Assembly (NCBI RefSeq): GCF_000003605.2
Contig: NW_003136331.1
Location: 576,624-588,767, forward strand
DNA length: 12,144 nt
Source: Saccoglossus kowalevskii
Taxonomy: Eukaryota; Hemichordata; Enteropneusta; Harrimaniidae
Direction: 5' to 3'
The notes under the pieces: generated by a model
The model's input: the letters and a program-made list of their open reading frames with translations, nothing else
Told to the model about the DNA's origin: nothing
Database searches by the model: none
Part shown: in pieces, positions 9,665 through 12,144 of the stretch
How the letters are laid out: each line of letters begins with the position of its first letter
Position numbering within the stretch: position 1 is the stretch's first letter
Translations under genes and position numbers: made by a program

Positions 9665-10391
9665 TATGGTAGCAGCAACACGTACCATGTAGTTGAACGT
9701 TCAACATTGATGCTATAGGTTGTCGATTGCACAACTGTAACTGTCAATGGGTAGTGGGCACTGTTCGATGTTCTTTGAATACCAGTGATTTGGACCAAGA
9801 GAGACGTGTCATCTCATCATAATGGAAAACCAAGTTGTTTTAGTGTGCAAGTGAGTGATTATGGTATGTTCGACGGGATTCAAAATTGTCGAATAAGGGA
9901 CAAGCTACAAACATTTGAATTTTTAAGCATTATGTTTTTCTACACTTTTGAGAGTACTGGAAACAGTAGAAAAAATATTGATTGTCAAGTATATTAAATT
10001 TAACCTAATTAGGTTATGTCCCAATCAATTAAGCACTAATTAAGACAATAGTTTTGAACAAATCAAAATTAGAGTATGTATATACATATATGTAATCCAA
10101 TAAATATATTGGCAGCTATAATACCGCCCTGTAAAATGTAAACGTTTTTCAGGATGAATCTGACAGTACTGTATAATAATGCCTTCACATTGAATCAACG
10201 ATATTGCTACCCAAGTCTAGCAATGTGAAAATACATATATTTAATATTCCAATTATGTAGTTTTAGTTCTAACAGAACAGTACAGATTTTATTTCTAGAT
10301 CTACTCAACACTTACTTAGTTGGGTGTCTATATTACAATGGCCGATGGCACTGGATTTCAACGAGTGTTTGCATCAAAATAAACTTGTAAA
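9665..10391. other. Intergenic stretch with two perfect palindromes
   Basis: No gene is recognised. TAACCTAATTAGGTTA at 10001-10016 is a perfect 16-base palindrome, and TATGTATATACATA at 10075-10088 is a perfect 14-base one. An open frame at about 9785-9997 has no recognisable motif. Confidence 0.55.
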
Positions 10392-10493
10392 ACACCGATG
10401 TGCAATTCATTCAATGAATATGCATGGATTGGTGTGATACATTTCATTCAAATCTAATTTAGAGTTTGTGAGATAGATAATGTGAATGAAATG
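10392..10493. repeat. Two adjacent hairpin-forming inverted repeats
   Basis: The first lies at 10392-10435. Arms beginning ACACC and ending GGTGT enclose paired TGCA blocks and a 15-base near-perfect centre, ATTCATT c AATGAAT, at 10405-10419. The second has 11-base arms, CATTTCATTCA at 10440-10450 and TGAATGAAATG at 10483-10493, with a 32-base loop. Both share ATTCATT/AATGAA strings. They could be remnants of a small inverted-repeat element, but no target-site duplication was identified. Confidence 0.55.
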
Positions 10494-11539
10494 CTCCGAA
10501 AAGGTCACGTGATATGTATGCATGTTTATAAATGCTAAAAAATAAGATATGAGAATTAGATAATTAATAATACTAGTAAAAGTAAAAAAATCGAAATTCG
10601 TAATTTAAAATAATGACGTCTTTGCAAAAATAAGATTGCATATTTGTCAATGAATGACATTTATTCGAGCTGAAATTGCAAAGATAGATAATGAATCACT
10701 ACCAATATAAAAAGAATGTACCGAGCTATGAACTCGTATTTATTTAAATAAGTTAATAAACGAGATTCAACTTTGAGATTATTAACACATGTAGTTTCTT
10801 ATCTGGAGAAACCACAGATATAATCTAGTATATTTATAGAGAGTCCTGAACGTACTGCTTGCACACCTGTATAACAAAGAACCCTGGAGTGACCTCTGAT
10901 TCATGCACGTGACCTTTCTTTGGGGTTGCTCTTATCTCACGAAAATCCGCTTTTAATTAAATACCAAAAGGAACTATTACTAAATAATAATTATTATTAT
11001 TTGTACTTATTGGATATGTTCACGTGTTCTTATTCATCTGTTGAGAAGTTCACAAAGAAATACAATATTTGAATAGCCGATGAGTAATTCACAACAACCA
11101 TAAGAATGAGATCATAACTGGAGATATTAAATAACAAACGACCAAATCTCAGGGTAATCAGTAACGTACACGGAACAAGGAACAGAAAGTTGAATGCAGG
11201 GTAAACAGTGCAACTACTGGATGTAACGCTACGTCATGAAACATTAGGACTGACAATTACGTAATGAGCAGATGACGATGTGATCGAAATGGTCTAAGAC
11301 TATCACAAAGGTGGAATACCGGCAGAGTATTGAGTGAATGCCGCCCCTGGGTGCAACCCACTGACAATTGTGCGATCCGCAGGGACTAATTGTATTTTAG
11401 TGAAACGACATTGCTGGAAAAGAAAAAGTACGGTATGCCGGTATGCAGACATAACAAAGTTGTCCACAATGTTTCTAACTCAGACCACAAAACGGGTCTG
11501 AGCTTCTAAGTACCCATTGAGGTCCCGGATGTAATATCG
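10494..11539. other. Upstream region of gene 2, no gene recognised
   Basis: An AT-rich region without coding frames and without a clear TATA box near the gene 2 start. It contains three CACGTG E-box sequences (10506-10511, 10906-10911, 11021-11026) and an imperfect hairpin at 10733-10764 whose centre, TTATTTAAATAA, is a perfect palindrome at 10740-10751. The string gtttctaactcag, ending at 11483, resembles a splice acceptor with a branch-point-like CTAAC, so part of the leader could be spliced. That is speculative. Confidence 0.4.
11529..11534 (+). promoter_or_regulatory. Minimal start-stop upstream ORF (ATG-TAA) before gene 2
   Basis: An ATG immediately followed by TAA lies five bases before the presumed gene 2 ATG at 11540, in a different frame. 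Start-stop elements can stall ribosomes and lower downstream initiation. Whether it is transcribed in the leader is unknown. Confidence 0.35.
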
Positions 11540-12082
11540 ATGGATCACCGTCGCCGATACAGTTGTGATATCCAAGAGATTAAACGGAAACCATACGAGT
11601 TACCATATTCCGTTAGGGTCGATGACAGGCAACCGACCCAGAATCACGTGAAATATGGCGATACATTGACAATATACAAAACATGCCAGGTGTCCGGCTT
11701 TGTTGTACACCACGAACGAGGTGAACATTTTATGTTTATTCCAAGTTCATATAATGGAACTTTCTGTCGTTCACCAACACTTTACCCTCAGGCTGAAGAC
11801 CTCAAGGAAGCAGGCATCAAAGAATTCGTCAAAGCGACTAGAAACTGGTCCTCGCCATTCAGCAATGCAGATTCGGTATATTTAGATGACACTATGCGTG
11901 TAATCAGCCGAGGATTCATAACTATCAGTCACCACGGAGTGAGAGATGAGTTGGAAGTCTTGATATGCAGGCTTAGAGACGAGCACACTAAAATGGAAAC
12001 GAAAACTGTCAAGATACCGATGTGCGCTGAGGGTTATTTTGAAAAAATTGAAGACCCTAGAACTGAAAAATATTCCAAATAA
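11540..12082 (+). CDS. CABIT-domain paralogue of gene 1, frame broken in mid-domain, 3' partial
   Basis: The 180-residue frame aligns with the N-terminal half of the upstream CABIT protein, with about 88 identities over ~168 aligned residues by hand count. Shared blocks include RRYxCDI, KYGDxLTIY, YPQAEDL/FPQAEDL and DSVY. The CABIT core is intact: LIC (Cys143), 13 residues, then VKIPMCAEGYF (157-167), then IEDP. The start is supported by alignment with gene 1 and by an in-frame TAA at 11507-11509; context is T at -3 and G at +4. The frame ends at TAA 12080-12082, within the CABIT and far short of the 373-residue relative. Homology resumes immediately in another frame (12079-12144), so this is a frameshifted copy or an assembly indel, not a natural end. 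Like gene 1, it has no intron across this region. Confidence 0.75.
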   Translation: MDHRRRYSCDIQEIKRKPYELPYSVRVDDRQPTQNHVKYGDTLTIYKTCQVSGFVVHHERGEHFMFIPSSYNGTFCRSPTLYPQAEDLKEAGIKEFVKATRNWSSPFSNADSVYLDDTMRVISRGFITISHHGVRDELEVLICRLRDEHTKMETKTVKIPMCAEGYFEKIEDPRTEKYSK

Positions 12083-12144
12083 AAGATTTTTCAGAAAGTC
12101 TGCCTGAAAGGGTGGTGGTACGGGAACGAGGGTCTTCAGAGTTC
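12079..12144 (+). pseudogene. Out-of-frame continuation of the gene 2 CABIT domain
   Basis: Reading from 12079 in the -1 frame gives 22 uninterrupted codons to the window edge, including IKDFSESLPERVVV and RERGS. These align with gene 1 residues 180-202 (KISELSN...VEVKSRGS). The best fit joins TCC at 12074-12076 directly to ATA at 12079-12081, implying two extra A residues; one missing base also restores the frame. The break sits in CCAAATAAAAG, an A-rich string prone to indels. It is not a canonical X-XXY-YYZ slippery heptamer. Confidence 0.7.

Noticed and set aside
11700-11885. 61-residue + strand open frame inside gene 2.
   Set aside because: An alternate-frame shadow of the CABIT coding sequence.
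12070-12095. Intron or programmed frameshift explaining the gene 2 frame break (TTTTTCAG at 12087-12094 looks like a splice acceptor).
   Set aside because: There is no GT donor that would keep the aligned residues on both sides, and the string does not fit the -1 slippery heptamer rule.
1-12144. CRISPR arrays, bacterial operons, phage modules, rRNA.
   Set aside because: No regularly spaced repeats, no clustered genes with ribosome binding sites and no rRNA-like sequence; the window is plainly eukaryotic.

Overview
The window reads as nuclear DNA from a marine invertebrate. It is AT-rich, most of it is non-coding, it has no bacterial operon structure, and it carries decayed non-LTR retrotransposons and a TATA-type promoter. 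The retrotransposon families and the gene family fit a lophotrochozoan (mollusc-like), lancelet or hemichordate. I cannot name the species.

Two related genes lie on the + strand. Gene 1 (5941-7062) is a complete 373-residue protein with one CABIT domain, the fold that defines THEMIS and GAREM adaptors. The CABIT core pattern, as I recall it from the THEMIS literature, is matched almost exactly. A proline-rich, lysine-rich tail follows. Gene 2 (from 11540) is a tandem paralogue, about 52% identical to gene 1 over its first ~168 aligned residues by hand count. Its frame stops at 12080-12082 in mid-CABIT. The CABIT-like sequence then continues in another frame up to the window edge, so gene 2 is either a young pseudogene or carries an indel error in the assembly.

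Layout: 3-101 is an unidentified open frame running in from the left edge. 102-1040 is non-coding with a small repeated motif. About 1043-1640 is a decayed C-terminal piece of one LINE family. 1640-3490 has no recognisable gene. About 3490-4920, with a possible tail to 5226, is a longer relic of a second LINE family, including reverse-transcriptase blocks and a mutated catalytic box. 5227-5940 holds the gene 1 promoter and leader. 7063-11539 is a 4.5 kb intergenic spacer with a CAAT microsatellite, several palindromes and E-box sequences.

Functionally, only the CABIT pair is likely to matter. By analogy with THEMIS and GAREM these would be cytoplasmic adaptor or regulator proteins in tyrosine-kinase or immune-receptor signalling, but nothing in the window shows their partners. 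I found no new multi-gene system. The most notable signals are the intronless CABIT tandem pair, the frame break in the second copy, and the upstream short reading frames next to both starts.
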